Assembly: GCA_945907065.1 (NCBI GenBank)
Contig: CAMDSC010000009.1
Location: 1 to 64,000, forward strand
Length of the DNA: 64,000 nucleotides
Direction: 5' to 3'
Origin: Chitinophaga pinensis
GTDB taxonomy: Bacteria > Bacteroidota > Bacteroidia > NS11-12g > UBA9320
Shown: positions 1-9,101 of the stretch, piece after piece
Numbering within the stretch: position 1 is the first letter of the stretch
Layout: every line of letters starts with the position of its first letter
Translations under genes and position numbers: made by a program
Notes under the pieces: generated by a model
Told to the model about the DNA's origin: nothing
What the model saw: the letters and a program-made list of their open reading frames with translations, nothing else
Database searches by the model: none

Positions 1-1413
1 AAATACAAGGCCACAACCACCGGTGGAGTGCTCAAGCAATACATTTACCAATGGAAAGATTTGGTAACCAATTCAATTCTTTCAACCACCGATAGTTTAA
101 AAATTTTAACAAAAAATGCTTTAAAAATTCAACTGATAGTGAACGATGGCTGCGAAGTCTTGGGAGATACGGCTGAGTTTGATGTTATTGTAAAGGCTGA
201 GTTAAAAGCCGTCACCAACTTGCGGGACACAACCATTTGCGAAGCAAAACCCCTGAACTACACTGCCCAAGCCACCGGTGGAAATTCAAAAGCTTATAAA
301 TTTTTTTGGTTGCTAAACAACAAACAAATCGACACCATTAACCATTTACAATTAACCATTAACAATTCCTCAACGCTAAGTTTAATCACCACCGACAACT
401 GTAGCTCAAACGATACCGTAAAAAAAACAATCACCGTAAACCCTAGTCCAAAAGCTGATTTTAGTTGGGATTTGGCCTGTAGCCGGACGATTACAAAATT
501 TCAGTTTACTGGTACAAAACCCAATAGCCCGATTACCACAACATTCCACTGGAATTTCAACAATGAAAGCCCGTCGTATCTCGAAAATCCGTCGTATTTA
601 TTTACCCTTGCGGGAACAAAAAAAATAAGTTTAGCCTTAACCTCATCCAACGGATGCACTGATACTGTAAAAAAAGATGTGGTTATAAAACCGCAGTCCA
701 AAGCTGATTTTACTGCCACTGACGTGTGTGAAACGGACTCTGCTGTTTTTATCAATAAATCGCTGGATGCCACAGGTTTCCTTTGGAAATTTGGAGACGG
801 CCAAACCTCAAACCTTCCAACCTCCAAACATAAATACAATATCACTAGTACCACCACATACAACGTAACCTTAGTAGCTCAAGTTGCCAACGGTTGTGCG
901 GATTCCATTTCCAAAGCCGTTACCATTAACAAAAATCCAAGTTCTGATTTTAGTTACACCTATAATGGCACCAAAGTGGACCTTAAAATAACCAAATCCG
1001 GTAACTCATACCAATGGAAATTTGGAACCTCGGACAGTGCTAAAACCTCAGCTACCACTTATTCTCATACCATAAAATCCTCTGACCAAACTAAAGTTTG
1101 TCTTACAGCTACAGACATTTCCGGTTGCTCATCCCAAACCTGTAAAAATGTTTCGGTAGGAATTTTAAAGGTTTTCGATTCGGAAGGTTTTAAAATTTAC
1201 CCCAACCCAAACAACGGAAGTTTTACCATCGAAATTGAAAATCCTTCAAAAGATGTTTCTATTGAAATTTTTAACCTTTTGGGTGAACGGGTTGGAAAAG
1301 TTGAAAAGGTTGGAAAAGTCAATCGTTTAGATTTAAATGTGGCCGATGGAATGTATTGGGTGAGGGTGAAAAATGGGGATTCGGTTTGGAATCAAAAGGT
1401 TTTTGTTCAATAA
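1..1413 (+). CDS. PKD-repeat surface protein with T9SS type A sorting tail (5'-truncated)
   Basis: The reading frame is open from base 1, so the N-terminus lies outside the window; the GTG at 28 is internal. About 470 residues are visible. After a region with Ig/PKD-like beta repeats come about three PKD-type units, each starting with an Ala/Ser-Asp-Phe motif (ADFSW, ADFTA, SDFSY) and two with W-x-F-G/N cores such as LWKFGDGQTS. The last ~74 residues are a type A T9SS tail: FKIYPNPNNGSFTIE, then IEIFNLLGERV and a final WNQKVFVQ. The protein is therefore probably exported by the type IX system and attached to or released from the cell surface, with PKD modules acting as spacers or adhesion units. 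Its specific role is unknown. Confidence 0.85.
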   Translation, partial: KYKATTTGGVLKQYIYQWKDLVTNSILSTTDSLKILTKNALKIQLIVNDGCEVLGDTAEFDVIVKAELKAVTNLRDTTICEAKPLNYTAQATGGNSKAYKFFWLLNNKQIDTINHLQLTINNSSTLSLITTDNCSSNDTVKKTITVNPSPKADFSWDLACSRTITKFQFTGTKPNSPITTTFHWNFNNESPSYLENPSYLFTLAGTKKISLALTSSNGCTDTVKKDVVIKPQSKADFTATDVCETDSAVFINKSLDATGFLWKFGDGQTSNLPTSKHKYNITSTTTYNVTLVAQVANGCADSISKAVTINKNPSSDFSYTYNGTKVDLKITKSGNSYQWKFGTSDSAKTSATTYSHTIKSSDQTKVCLTATDISGCSSQTCKNVSVGILKVFDSEGFKIYPNPNNGSFTIEIENPSKDVSIEIFNLLGERVGKVEKVGKVNRLDLNVADGMYWVRVKNGDSVWNQKVFVQ

Positions 1414-1480
1414 TTTTAACCCTTCTTAGGTTACAATTCTGTCATCATTTTCAAAAAAGTTAATAATTCATGCTATCGGT

Positions 1481-1488
1481 TATATTTG
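1481..1488 (+). promoter_or_regulatory. Candidate Bacteroidota -7 element (TATATTTG)
   Basis: TATATTTG fits the Bacteroidota -7 consensus TAnnTTTG and lies 20 bases before the ATG at 1508. No strong -33 TTG is visible about 19 bases upstream; the closest is GTTAA at 1459-1463. Confidence 0.4.
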
Positions 1489-1507
1489 CCTCATCTAAAA
1501 ATATAGA

Positions 1508-3646
1508 ATGAAAAGATATTTCCTTTTACTATTACTCTTTATCCCCTATTTTCAGGTATTTTCACAACACATGCTTGGAATGGCGCAAAGCAATTATTCA
1601 GGAATTACTGGAGTACATTATAATCCCGCTTTGCTTGCCGATTCACGGTATAAACTATTAGTGAATATTTTTACAGTTAATCTTTATGCTCAAAATAACT
1701 GGGTTAATTTAGAACTACCCTACAAACCAATTAAAGCACTCAGAGGTAAATATGATAGTACTAGCGGTTATTTAGATAGCAATAATGTTCCTCTATTCAC
1801 CAATGATATGCTAATTCAAAAAGCTAACGGTAGAAGAAAGTATATGTATTTCTCATCCGATATTGTTGGCCCGTCGGCCATGCTAAACTTAAAAGACAAG
1901 AGTGGTATTGCTTTTTCATATCGGCTAAGAACCAATGCCTACATAGCCAATTTTGATAATTCAATGATGAACTTCTTTTTTCTGAGTGGGTTTGATTCAG
2001 CAACCAACAATTCATTTAATAATAAAAATTATCAAAAATTTTCGAGTAGGCAGGGTTCAAAACATAAAGCAGGAATAGGCGTAAACGTTTTTCAGCAATA
2101 TACCGGAACCTACTCGCGAGTGCTGAAAGACGGAGATAAACACTTTCTTTCAGGTGGTGTTTCATTAAGCTATTTGGCCGGATTGGGAGCCGCTTTTGTA
2201 AGGCTTAATAATTTTAATTACAACCAGCCATCATCCGACAGTGTAAATGTGAAAGGCGTTGATTTGGAATACGGCTATGTTAATCCTCAATTTTTTACCA
2301 GAGTTCCTCCCCCAACGGTTGGCAATTATTATGATGGCGGCAAACTTGGTAAAGGAGCCTCTGTAGATATTGGACTAAGCTATGAGCGCCGCATAAAAAA
2401 AGAAGAATATACTTATAACATGGATAAAGGAACCCATGAAGACCGCAGCATGACTAAATATTTGTACCGTCTTGGGGTTTCTTTAGTTGATTTTGGTTCC
2501 ATTAATTATAACAATTCAAAATATATAACCCATGTAAGACTTAAAGGTGATACTTCAGTGCCTTTAAAATGGAGTAGTTTAAATGGTGGCAAACAATTTA
2601 AAACCGTAGAAGAAGCTGATTCTTTTATTAACGGACTTTTTCCTCAACATGATTCCACTACAAGTTTCAAAGCTAAACTGCCCGCAGCCATGCATTTTCA
2701 GGCCGATGTTAATCTAGGAAATAACTTTTTTGTTGGCGGTCAATACACTCAAAATGTAAGATTGAGAAGCAAGGAGGGAATTAAGGTAAAAAACGTTCTT
2801 TACATAGCACCACGTTATGAAACCAAAGATTTTGAAATATCATTTTCACTGTTATTTGGCAATTATTATCACAAAGTGCAAACCGGACTTTATCTCCGTG
2901 GCGGACCATTTTTTATAGGTACCGATAATTTAGGAAGTTTGATGGGAACCAAATCTACCAATGGTTTGAGTCTTTATACCGGTTTTACTGTACCCATTAG
3001 ATACAAGCGTTTAATGGATTTGGATGAAGATTTAATATCGGACAAATTGGATAAATGCCCGGGTGAAAAAGGAAGCGCTAAAGCCAACGGTTGCCCGGAT
3101 AAAGACAATGACGGGGTAGCCGATTCAGAAGATGAATGCCCTAAAGAGCCCGGCAGGAAAGGATCAAAAGGATGCCCCGATGAAGACCATGATAAAATTT
3201 GGGGAAAGGCGGATAAATGTCCGGATAAACCCGGAAAAAAAGACAATGCCGGTTGCCCTGATACTGATGGCGATGGCTTGTTTGACCATAAAGATAAATG
3301 CCCGGATGCAGCAGGACCTAAAACCAACGGAGGATGTCCTATTAAAGAAGAAGTGAAAAAACCGGAGCCTAAAAAGGAAGAAATGGATTTTAAAAAATAC
3401 TATTACTATCCTGTGATTGGTGCATTTGGGGTTAAGGAAAATGCAGATAAATTCTCAAAATCATTTACTGAAAAAACAGGAGTTAAAACCTCAGTAATTT
3501 TTAATAAAGATAAAAAATTGTATTACATAACCACCGGAAAACTAGAAAACCGAGAGTCAGCTGAGAAAGTAATTCAAAAACTTAACTTACCTGAAATTAA
3601 TTCATTGATTAATGGAAAGGTATGGATGTATCCGGAAGTGAGGTAA
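1508..3646 (+). CDS. DUF5723-like outer-membrane protein with TSP3 repeats and C-terminal SPOR-like domain
   Basis: 712 residues. A signal peptide of about 19 residues (ending QVFSQ) is followed by ~480 residues rich in beta-barrel-like strands and starting with an NPA motif (YNPALLADSRYK) typical of DUF5723/PorP-like outer-membrane proteins. Residues ~500-612 hold four thrombospondin type 3 calcium-binding repeats (D-x-D-x-D-G...CP). Residues ~628-711 resemble a SPOR domain (YYYYPVIGAFGVKENADKFS; later SAEKVIQKL). Related Bacteroidota proteins often end in an OmpA peptidoglycan-binding domain; here the SPOR-like domain may do that anchoring. It probably sits in the outer membrane. A -7 element at 1481 suggests its own promoter, and galE converges with no spacer. 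Confidence 0.7.
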   Translation: MKRYFLLLLLFIPYFQVFSQHMLGMAQSNYSGITGVHYNPALLADSRYKLLVNIFTVNLYAQNNWVNLELPYKPIKALRGKYDSTSGYLDSNNVPLFTNDMLIQKANGRRKYMYFSSDIVGPSAMLNLKDKSGIAFSYRLRTNAYIANFDNSMMNFFFLSGFDSATNNSFNNKNYQKFSSRQGSKHKAGIGVNVFQQYTGTYSRVLKDGDKHFLSGGVSLSYLAGLGAAFVRLNNFNYNQPSSDSVNVKGVDLEYGYVNPQFFTRVPPPTVGNYYDGGKLGKGASVDIGLSYERRIKKEEYTYNMDKGTHEDRSMTKYLYRLGVSLVDFGSINYNNSKYITHVRLKGDTSVPLKWSSLNGGKQFKTVEEADSFINGLFPQHDSTTSFKAKLPAAMHFQADVNLGNNFFVGGQYTQNVRLRSKEGIKVKNVLYIAPRYETKDFEISFSLLFGNYYHKVQTGLYLRGGPFFIGTDNLGSLMGTKSTNGLSLYTGFTVPIRYKRLMDLDEDLISDKLDKCPGEKGSAKANGCPDKDNDGVADSEDECPKEPGRKGSKGCPDEDHDKIWGKADKCPDKPGKKDNAGCPDTDGDGLFDHKDKCPDAAGPKTNGGCPIKEEVKKPEPKKEEMDFKKYYYYPVIGAFGVKENADKFSKSFTEKTGVKTSVIFNKDKKLYYITTGKLENRESAEKVIQKLNLPEINSLINGKVWMYPEVR

Positions 3647-4657
3647 TTATTTCTCCAACCTTTTCTGCCAATTCCAGGCATCCAACATCATTTGTTTAAT
3701 ATCAAATTTTGCCTGCCAACCTAATACTGTGTTGGCTTTTGTGCAATCGGCCCACACTTTTTCTATATCTCCTGCCCGACGGTTGCCAATTTTAAAGTTC
3801 AGTTTTTGAGAAGTTGTTTCTTCAAAAGCTTTGATGGCTTCCAATACGGTTGACCCTTTTCCTGTTCCAATGTTAAATACATCATAATTCAAATCCGTTT
3901 TATCCAAATATTCCAGAGCTTTTACGTGTGCCAAAGCCAAATCTACCACATGAATATAATCACGAATACAGGTCCCATCAGGCGTATTGTAATCATTGCC
4001 AAATACTGTTAATTGTTCTCGCCATCCGGCAGTTGTTTGGGTTATAAATGGCACCAAATTATTTGGAATTCCCAAAGGCAACTCACCAATTATTGATGAT
4101 GGATGCGCCCCAACAGGATTGAAATACCGAAGTGAAATGGTTTTGTCTTGCCCCGTTTTTGAAATATCATAAAGGATTTCCTCACACATTTTTTTGGTAT
4201 TTCCATAAGGAGATTCAGCTTTTAGAACTGGGCTGTTTTCAGTTACTGGTAATTTTTCCGGTTGCCCATAAACAGTGCAACTCGATGAAAAAACAAGTTT
4301 TTGAACCCCTGTTTTTTTCATCGCATTTAGCAGTGAAATTAATCCGCCAACATTGTTGTGGTAATATTCCAAAGGTTTTTCTACTGATTCACCAACTGCT
4401 TTAAATGCGGCAAAATGTATAACTGCATCAATATTATGTTCCTTTAGAATTTGTTCCACAGCTAAAGTATCCAATACATTTTTGGTATAAAAAATAGGGC
4501 GAACTCTTGTTATTTCTTCGATTCCGTCCAATACCTTTAAACTGGAATTGCTTAGGTCATCAAGTATTACAGGGGTATAGCCCGATTGGATAAGCTCCAC
4601 CACTGTGTGGCTGCCTATAAATCCTAATCCTCCGGTTACTAATATGGTTTTTTTCAT
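3647..4657 (-). CDS. galE: UDP-glucose 4-epimerase
   Basis: 336 residues from the MKKTILVTGG start. A further ATG 27 bases upstream would add MFNVQFLIH, which does not fit the family, so the inner start was chosen. It is an extended short-chain dehydrogenase with the NAD-binding GGLGFIGSHT motif, catalytic Ser/Tyr region (FSSSCTVYG; YGNTKKM gives Y-x3-K) and a C-terminal sugar-binding part with RRAGDIEKVWAD. It interconverts UDP-glucose and UDP-galactose for surface glycans. It lies 31 bases downstream of a sugar N-acetyltransferase on the same strand, so the two are probably co-transcribed as a small envelope-sugar operon. Its stop abuts the stop of the upstream convergent gene. Confidence 0.95.
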   Translation of the reverse strand: MKKTILVTGGLGFIGSHTVVELIQSGYTPVILDDLSNSSLKVLDGIEEITRVRPIFYTKNVLDTLAVEQILKEHNIDAVIHFAAFKAVGESVEKPLEYYHNNVGGLISLLNAMKKTGVQKLVFSSSCTVYGQPEKLPVTENSPVLKAESPYGNTKKMCEEILYDISKTGQDKTISLRYFNPVGAHPSSIIGELPLGIPNNLVPFITQTTAGWREQLTVFGNDYNTPDGTCIRDYIHVVDLALAHVKALEYLDKTDLNYDVFNIGTGKGSTVLEAIKAFEETTSQKLNFKIGNRRAGDIEKVWADCTKANTVLGWQAKFDIKQMMLDAWNWQKRLEK

Positions 4658-4688
4658 ATGAATTAGAAATTGAACATTGAACATTTTT

Positions 4689-5273
4689 TTATTTTATTCT
4701 TTCTACCAATCCATTCTCCAATTTATACTCCTGCTTACTTTCGGGGCAAACGGCAATTCCGTTTTTATCAAATTCCAAACGATGTCCAAATTCACTCATC
4801 CATCCAAGCTGCCGGGCAGGATTGCCAACCAACAAAGCATAGTCAGGAACGTTTTTGGTTACAACTGCTCCTGCCCCAATAAACGCAAATTTTCCAATAT
4901 CATGCCCACAAACAATCGTAGCATTTGCCCCAATACTCACGCCTTTTCCCACATGGGTTTTAGCATATTGATCGCGGCGGTTTACGGCACTTCGAGGATT
5001 TATAACATTGGTAAAAACCATGCTTGGCCCTAAAAAAACATCGTCATCGCAAGTTACTCCTGTGTATATACTTACATTATTTTGAACTTTTACATTATTG
5101 CCCAAAACCACACCCGGAGATACCACCACGTTCTGACCAAAATTACAGCCTTTTCCAATTTTGCAATCGGACATAATATGGCTGAAGTGCCAGATTTTTG
5201 TACCATCTCCTATTTCACAACCCTCATCTATAATGGCGGTTTCGTGAGCAAAATAATTTTTTGATGTATTCAT
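4689..5273 (-). CDS. WbpD-like left-handed beta-helix N-acetyltransferase
   Basis: 194 residues made largely of hexapeptide repeats ([LIV]-G-x4), for example IGDGTKIWHFSHIM, IGKGCNFGQNVVV and VGKGVSIGANATIVCG. The start NYFAHETAIIDEGCEIGDGT and end VGNPARQLGWMS closely resemble the WbpD/WlbB group, which acetylates UDP-2-acetamido-3-amino-sugar nucleotides with acetyl-CoA for O-antigen or exopolysaccharide. Length matches that group. It is upstream of galE on the same strand. The exact sugar substrate cannot be read from sequence, because related acyltransferases (serine and other sugar transferases) share the fold. Confidence 0.8.
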   Translation of the reverse strand: MNTSKNYFAHETAIIDEGCEIGDGTKIWHFSHIMSDCKIGKGCNFGQNVVVSPGVVLGNNVKVQNNVSIYTGVTCDDDVFLGPSMVFTNVINPRSAVNRRDQYAKTHVGKGVSIGANATIVCGHDIGKFAFIGAGAVVTKNVPDYALLVGNPARQLGWMSEFGHRLEFDKNGIAVCPESKQEYKLENGLVERIK

Positions 5274-5325
5274 AATTTGGATAATCAGCTTTCCTATTTA
5301 TAAAATTTAAAGCACGAAATTAGCT

Positions 5326-5333
5326 TAATTTTG
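5326..5333 (+). promoter_or_regulatory. Candidate -7 element for metG (TAATTTTG)
   Basis: TAATTTTG matches TAnnTTTG, and the ATG follows 11 bases later. The transcript would start about 5 bases before the start codon, so metG would have almost no leader. No clear -33 TTG. Confidence 0.45.
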
Positions 5334-5344
5334 CGGTACTTTTT

Positions 5345-7372
5345 ATGACCGACCCCAAACGTTATACCGTTACCGCGGCCTTGCCCTACGCCAATGGCCC
5401 TGTTCATATTGGCCATTTGGCCGGAGCTTATTTGCCGGCTGATATTTATGCCCGCTGGCTAAGAAGCAAAGGAAAAGATGTGGCCTTTATTTGCGGGACC
5501 GACGAACACGGAGTTCCTATAACCATAAAAGCCAGAAAAGAAGGTATTACACCTCAAGAGGTTGTTGACCGCTATTACACCATTATCAGCAATTCATTTA
5601 AAGATTTTGGAATTAGCTTTGATATTTTTTCACGAACTTCAAAACCCATTCATCACCAAACTTCCTCCGATTTTTTTAAGACGCTTTATGATAAAGGGAT
5701 TTTTACTGAAGAAGTAACCGAGCAATATTACGACGAACAAGAAAAGCAGTTTTTAGCCGACCGTTATATAACCGGAACTTGCCCAAAATGCAATAACGAC
5801 AGAGCTTATGGAGACCAATGCGAAAAATGCGGTTCTACTCTAAGTCCTGATGAATTAATAAATCCCGTTTCCGCATTAAGCGGAAATATTCCTGTTAAAC
5901 GCAAAACCAAAAACTGGTATTTGCCTTTGGATAATCTTCAAAAGGAATTGTTAGATGACTACATTGATAAAAATAAGCATTGGAAGTCAAATGTAATTGG
6001 ACAGTGCAAAAGCTGGCTTAATGATGGCCTCAAACCTCGCGCTATGACCAGAGATTTAGACTGGGGGGTAAAAGTTCCAGTTGAAGGGGCCGAAGGTAAA
6101 GTACTATATGTATGGTTTGATGCCCCAATAGGATATATTTCAGCAACAAAAGAATTATACCCAAACGATTGGGAAAAATACTGGAAGGATAAAGAAACCT
6201 GTTTGGTACATTTTATAGGAAAAGACAATATCGTTTTTCATTGTATTATTTTTCCGGCAATGCTTTTTACTCATGGGGGATATATTTTACCGACTCATGT
6301 TCCTGCCAATGAATTTTTAAATCTTGAAGGAGATAAAATAAGTACGAGTAGAAACCACGCCATTTGGCTGAATGAATATTTGGAAGATTTTCCAAATCGT
6401 CAAGATGAGTTGCGATATGTATTGAACAGTATTGCTCCCGAAACAAAAGATTCCGACTTTACCTGGAAAGATTATCAGGCAAGGGTAAATAATGAATTGT
6501 GTTCAATACTTGGAAATTTTGTTAACCGTGTATTAGTCCTTTCGCACAAATATTTTGAAGGAAAAACTCAATCGTATGATTTAAGTAATCCCAAAGATTT
6601 GGAACTATTGGTAGAAGTCAAAGCTTATCAAAAAAATATTGATAAACTGGTATCTGAATTTAAATTTCGTGAAGCCCAGTTTGAATTAATGGCCATAGCA
6701 CGTGTGGGAAATAAATATATTACAGACCAGGAACCCTGGCATTTAATAAAAACGGATGAAAAACGAGTGGGTGAAATTTTACATACATGTTTAGTATTAA
6801 CGCATGCTTTTGCTGTTTCCGCTATACCTTTTTTACCATTTACTTCCGAAAAATTGTTCCATTTTTTGAATACCAATGCCTCTTCCTCTATCAAAGGAGG
6901 AACGGTTTTAAATCAGGCTGAGCTTTTATTTAATAAAATTGAAGATGCACAAGTGGAGGCTCAACTTGAGAAATTAAGAATTCAAGCTAATGTTAATCAA
7001 ATACCCGCACCATTAGAAACCGTGAAAGCTTTAGAACCAATAAAACACACTATTAATTTTGATGATTTTTCCAAAATTGATATACGAATTGCTACCATTA
7101 CAGCTGCCGAAAAGGTTGAAAAAGCGGACAAGCTTTTAAAGTTAACTTTGGACACAGGTTTGGATATTAGAACGGTTGTAAGTGGTATTGCTTTGAATTT
7201 TAAACCGGAAGACATTATTGGGAAACAAGTTTGTTTGCTTGCCAATTTAGAACCAAGAAAACTTAGAGGAATAGAAAGCCAAGGAATGATACTGATGACC
7301 GAAGATGCTGATGGACAATTGGTTTTTGTAAGTCCGGCTGCTGCTGCTATGAATGGTGCTACCGTACGTTAA
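5345..7372 (+). CDS. metG: Methionyl-tRNA synthetase with C-terminal tRNA-binding domain
   Basis: 675 residues. A class I aminoacyl-tRNA synthetase that charges tRNA-Met. The HIGH motif is seen in [15 protein letters not shown] (residues ~13-26), a zinc finger CPKC...CEKC at ~145-162, and the KMSKS equivalent KISTSRN at ~331. The final ~105 residues (from [20 protein letters not shown]) form an EMAP-II/Trbp111-like OB-fold that binds tRNA and drives dimerisation. Length is normal for the dimeric two-domain form. The gene stands alone with a probable promoter ending just before the ATG, and tRNA-Arg follows on the same strand. Confidence 0.97.
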   Translation: MTDPKRYTVTAALPYANGPVHIGHLAGAYLPADIYARWLRSKGKDVAFICGTDEHGVPITIKARKEGITPQEVVDRYYTIISNSFKDFGISFDIFSRTSKPIHHQTSSDFFKTLYDKGIFTEEVTEQYYDEQEKQFLADRYITGTCPKCNNDRAYGDQCEKCGSTLSPDELINPVSALSGNIPVKRKTKNWYLPLDNLQKELLDDYIDKNKHWKSNVIGQCKSWLNDGLKPRAMTRDLDWGVKVPVEGAEGKVLYVWFDAPIGYISATKELYPNDWEKYWKDKETCLVHFIGKDNIVFHCIIFPAMLFTHGGYILPTHVPANEFLNLEGDKISTSRNHAIWLNEYLEDFPNRQDELRYVLNSIAPETKDSDFTWKDYQARVNNELCSILGNFVNRVLVLSHKYFEGKTQSYDLSNPKDLELLVEVKAYQKNIDKLVSEFKFREAQFELMAIARVGNKYITDQEPWHLIKTDEKRVGEILHTCLVLTHAFAVSAIPFLPFTSEKLFHFLNTNASSSIKGGTVLNQAELLFNKIEDAQVEAQLEKLRIQANVNQIPAPLETVKALEPIKHTINFDDFSKIDIRIATITAAEKVEKADKLLKLTLDTGLDIRTVVSGIALNFKPEDIIGKQVCLLANLEPRKLRGIESQGMILMTEDADGQLVFVSPAAAAMNGATVR

Positions 7373-7446
7373 AAGAAAAATTACAAATCGTAAATCTAAA
7401 ATCGCAAATTGATTTAACTTTGCCTGCTTAAATTAATAAACTTACT

Positions 7447-7518
7447 GGCCCCGTAGTTCAATGGATAGAATAGAAGTTTCCTAAACTTTAGATATGGGTT
7501 CGATTCCCGTCGGGGCTA
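7447..7518 (+). tRNA. tRNA-Arg (anticodon CCT)
   Basis: A 72-base cloverleaf: acceptor GGCCCCG paired with CGGGGCT (one G-T at the end), T8-A9, D stem GTTC/GAAT, anticodon stem GAAGT/ACTTT with loop TTCCTAA giving anticodon CCT, variable loop of 4, T stem ATGGG/CCCGT with loop TTCGATT, discriminator A. CCA is not encoded. It decodes AGG. Confidence 0.93.
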
Positions 7519-7525
7519 CTAGTTT

Positions 7526-8551
7526 TTATATATTCTTTTTTAACTGTTTTAGTCTTTTGTGCATCAAATTACGCCAAAAAAATGGAACTGCTGCTATAAA
7601 AAACATACCTGCATATCCTGACGGAAGTTTCGGCGATTTTTCATGATGAACAAGAGTATGATAGGGTTTTGCTGCATAATAGTGATGATCCGCATGTCGC
7701 GATAAATCCACTAAAATAAATCTACTGGCAAATTGATTGCTTTCCCAACTGTGTTCCTCTGTTGCTCTTTGCTTTTCGTTTCTAGTTAGGCCATAATGCT
7801 GAATATAATTAACATATTCTAATAAAAAATTAGCAACAAAACATTGAATTATCCAAACTGCAATTGCTACAATTCCTAACGCTAAAAACAGGAAAGTAAT
7901 CAAAACCATTTGCAATACAATTTGCCGTATTACATAATTATTAATTGAATAAGATTTTTTATTAATTTCAAATAATCTAATGGATTCTTGATTATAGGCT
8001 CCCTTTATCTGACTAGTTGTTGAACGATAAAAAAAATGGTACAAACTTTCACCATATTTTGCAGTAGCGTGATCCTTTTCAGTGCCAACCCACATATGAT
8101 GCACCAACAAATGTTCAATAAAAAAATAAAAATTGCCAGCTGTAAACAACAGTAATTTTCCCATCCATCTTTCCCATGGTTTTCTGCAATGAATAAATTC
8201 ATGTGCTACAACAATGGCGGAGGTTCCAGTATTAAGCCCTGTACTAAATGCCGCCATCACTATCCATACACCAATAAGTGAATTACTATATATCCCATAA
8301 AACAGACTAATTAGTGAAAGTAGTTGACTAGGTATATGTAGCAACAATATTAATTTAGGAATAAAATCTGTCTTTTCTGAGTGCTTGTTTGTAATAATAG
8401 CAGGTGTTAACCATTCTAAAAAACCTAAAAATACAAGTGAATATATAAAATTACACGTAGTAAGTATTCCTCCATTTAAATTTCCAATAATTACAAAAAT
8501 TGCTGGGGTTAAACTTAAAAAATATAAATTGTTTCTAAGGGTTTTTTTCAT
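7526..8551 (-). CDS. AlkB-like membrane di-iron alkane/fatty-acyl hydroxylase
   Basis: 341 residues with several membrane segments. The four histidine-containing motifs of the AlkB alkane 1-monooxygenase group are present: HEFIH at ~117, EHLLVHHMW at ~145, NYIQHYGL at ~246 and LSRHADHHYY at ~282. Known AlkB enzymes hydroxylate terminal carbons of medium-chain alkanes using rubredoxin and rubredoxin reductase; neither partner is encoded nearby. Bacteroidota homologues may act on other lipids, so the substrate is open. It converges on tRNA-Arg. A fatty-acid desaturase is a less likely alternative, because the Asn-Tyr-x2-His-Tyr-Gly motif is AlkB-specific. Confidence 0.85.
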   Translation of the reverse strand: MKKTLRNNLYFLSLTPAIFVIIGNLNGGILTTCNFIYSLVFLGFLEWLTPAIITNKHSEKTDFIPKLILLLHIPSQLLSLISLFYGIYSNSLIGVWIVMAAFSTGLNTGTSAIVVAHEFIHCRKPWERWMGKLLLFTAGNFYFFIEHLLVHHMWVGTEKDHATAKYGESLYHFFYRSTTSQIKGAYNQESIRLFEINKKSYSINNYVIRQIVLQMVLITFLFLALGIVAIAVWIIQCFVANFLLEYVNYIQHYGLTRNEKQRATEEHSWESNQFASRFILVDLSRHADHHYYAAKPYHTLVHHEKSPKLPSGYAGMFFIAAVPFFWRNLMHKRLKQLKKNI

Positions 8552-8568
8552 GCCAAAGTTTTATATTT

Positions 8569-8772
8569 TTATTCTTCACCAATGGTTGACTCATCCATTT
8601 TCTTTTGCCATTTAGCCAAAACAGAATCTTCTTGTTGATTGTCCCTTTTTTTAAGGGTCTCTACCTTTTCCATTTCTTTTTTTTCTTCCTGGGTTACTTC
8701 ACTTTTTTGAGGCTTTGAATTACAGCTAATCAAAAACATGAAACAAATTACTTGAATTATGCGCTTTTTCAT
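8569..8772 (-). CDS. Small Lys/Glu-rich lipoprotein
   Basis: 67 residues. A short signal peptide ends in the lipobox LISC, followed by a hydrophilic, probably helical tail rich in Glu, Lys and Gln (KPQKSEVTQEEKKEMEKVET). No family recognised. It is probably lipidated and held in the envelope. The ATG lies only 12 bases past the stem of the terminator that ends the next lipoprotein gene, and a TATTTTTG -7 match (8777-8784) overlaps that terminator's T-tract, so it probably has its own near-leaderless transcript. A 17-base gap separates it from the downstream AlkB-like gene, so the two may be co-transcribed. Confidence 0.65.
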   Translation of the reverse strand: MKKRIIQVICFMFLISCNSKPQKSEVTQEEKKEMEKVETLKKRDNQQEDSVLAKWQKKMDESTIGEE

Positions 8773-8776
8773 ACAT

Positions 8777-8784
8777 CAAAAATA
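8777..8784 (-). promoter_or_regulatory. Candidate -7 element TATTTTTG beside a terminator
   Basis: On the minus strand TATTTTTG fits TAnnTTTG and ends five bases before the ATG of the 67-aa lipoprotein. It forms the end of the terminator T-tract. No -33 match, so this is weak. Confidence 0.3.
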
Positions 8785-8814
8785 AAAAAGGTCGTCCAAT
8801 TGGACGACCTTTTT
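8785..8814 (-). terminator. Rho-independent terminator (perfect palindrome)
   Basis: The arms AAAAAGGTCGTCC and GGACGACCTTTTT flank AATT, giving a perfect 13-bp stem with a T-tract after it on the minus strand. It lies 25 bases beyond the stop of the 63-aa lipoprotein gene and probably ends that transcript. Confidence 0.85.
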
Positions 8815-8839
8815 GTTAAAGATTTTTAATCTACTCGGA

Positions 8840-9031
8840 TTACTTAGCTGGAGTTGCAGCAGCAGTAGAATCCATAGTTGCAGCAGCAGTGTCAACTGGA
8901 GCAGCTTCTACAGCTTCAGTAGCTTCTACTTGAGTTGAATCAGTTGCTTCTTCAGTTGTTTCAGCAGCATTGTTACAAGCTACAAATCCAAAAGTAGCGA
9001 TGATAGCGAAAATTGCAATAAATTTTTTCAT
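8840..9031 (-). CDS. Small Ala/Thr/Glu-rich lipoprotein
   Basis: 63 residues. The signal peptide ends in the lipobox FVAC. The mature part is low-complexity Ala, Thr, Glu, Asp and Val (for example TTEEATDSTQVEATEAVEAA), acidic and probably disordered. Such tiny acidic lipoproteins are common in Bacteroidota, and no function is assigned. It forms a tidy single-gene transcript: a well-matched promoter at 9063-9093, a ~30-base leader, and a strong terminator at 8785-8814. That arrangement suggests high expression as an abundant envelope lipoprotein, which is an inference. Confidence 0.75.
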   Translation of the reverse strand: MKKFIAIFAIIATFGFVACNNAAETTEEATDSTQVEATEAVEAAPVDTAAATMDSTAAATPAK

Positions 9032-9062
9032 TTTTGTGTGTTATTTTTTCAGTTAAACAGTG

Positions 9063-9093
9063 CAAAAGTAATATTAAATTTTAAAATTGTCAA
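9063..9093 (-). promoter_or_regulatory. Bacteroidota promoter for the 63-aa lipoprotein
   Basis: On the minus strand TTG (9091-9093), a 20-base spacer, then TACTTTTG (9063-9070) matches TTTG-N19-21-TAnnTTTG. It ends ~31 bases before the ATG and is among the clearest promoters in the window. Confidence 0.6.
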
Positions 9094-9101
9094 GCCGTTT
9101 T

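Noticed and set aside
2974-3327. Minus-strand ORF of 117 codons
   Set aside because: It is antisense to the TSP3 repeats of the outer-membrane protein; its Ser/Leu/Gly pattern mirrors the repeat codons.
4132-5033. Plus-strand ORFs across galE and the acetyltransferase
   Set aside because: Antisense shadows of strongly recognised minus-strand genes; no domain or start context.
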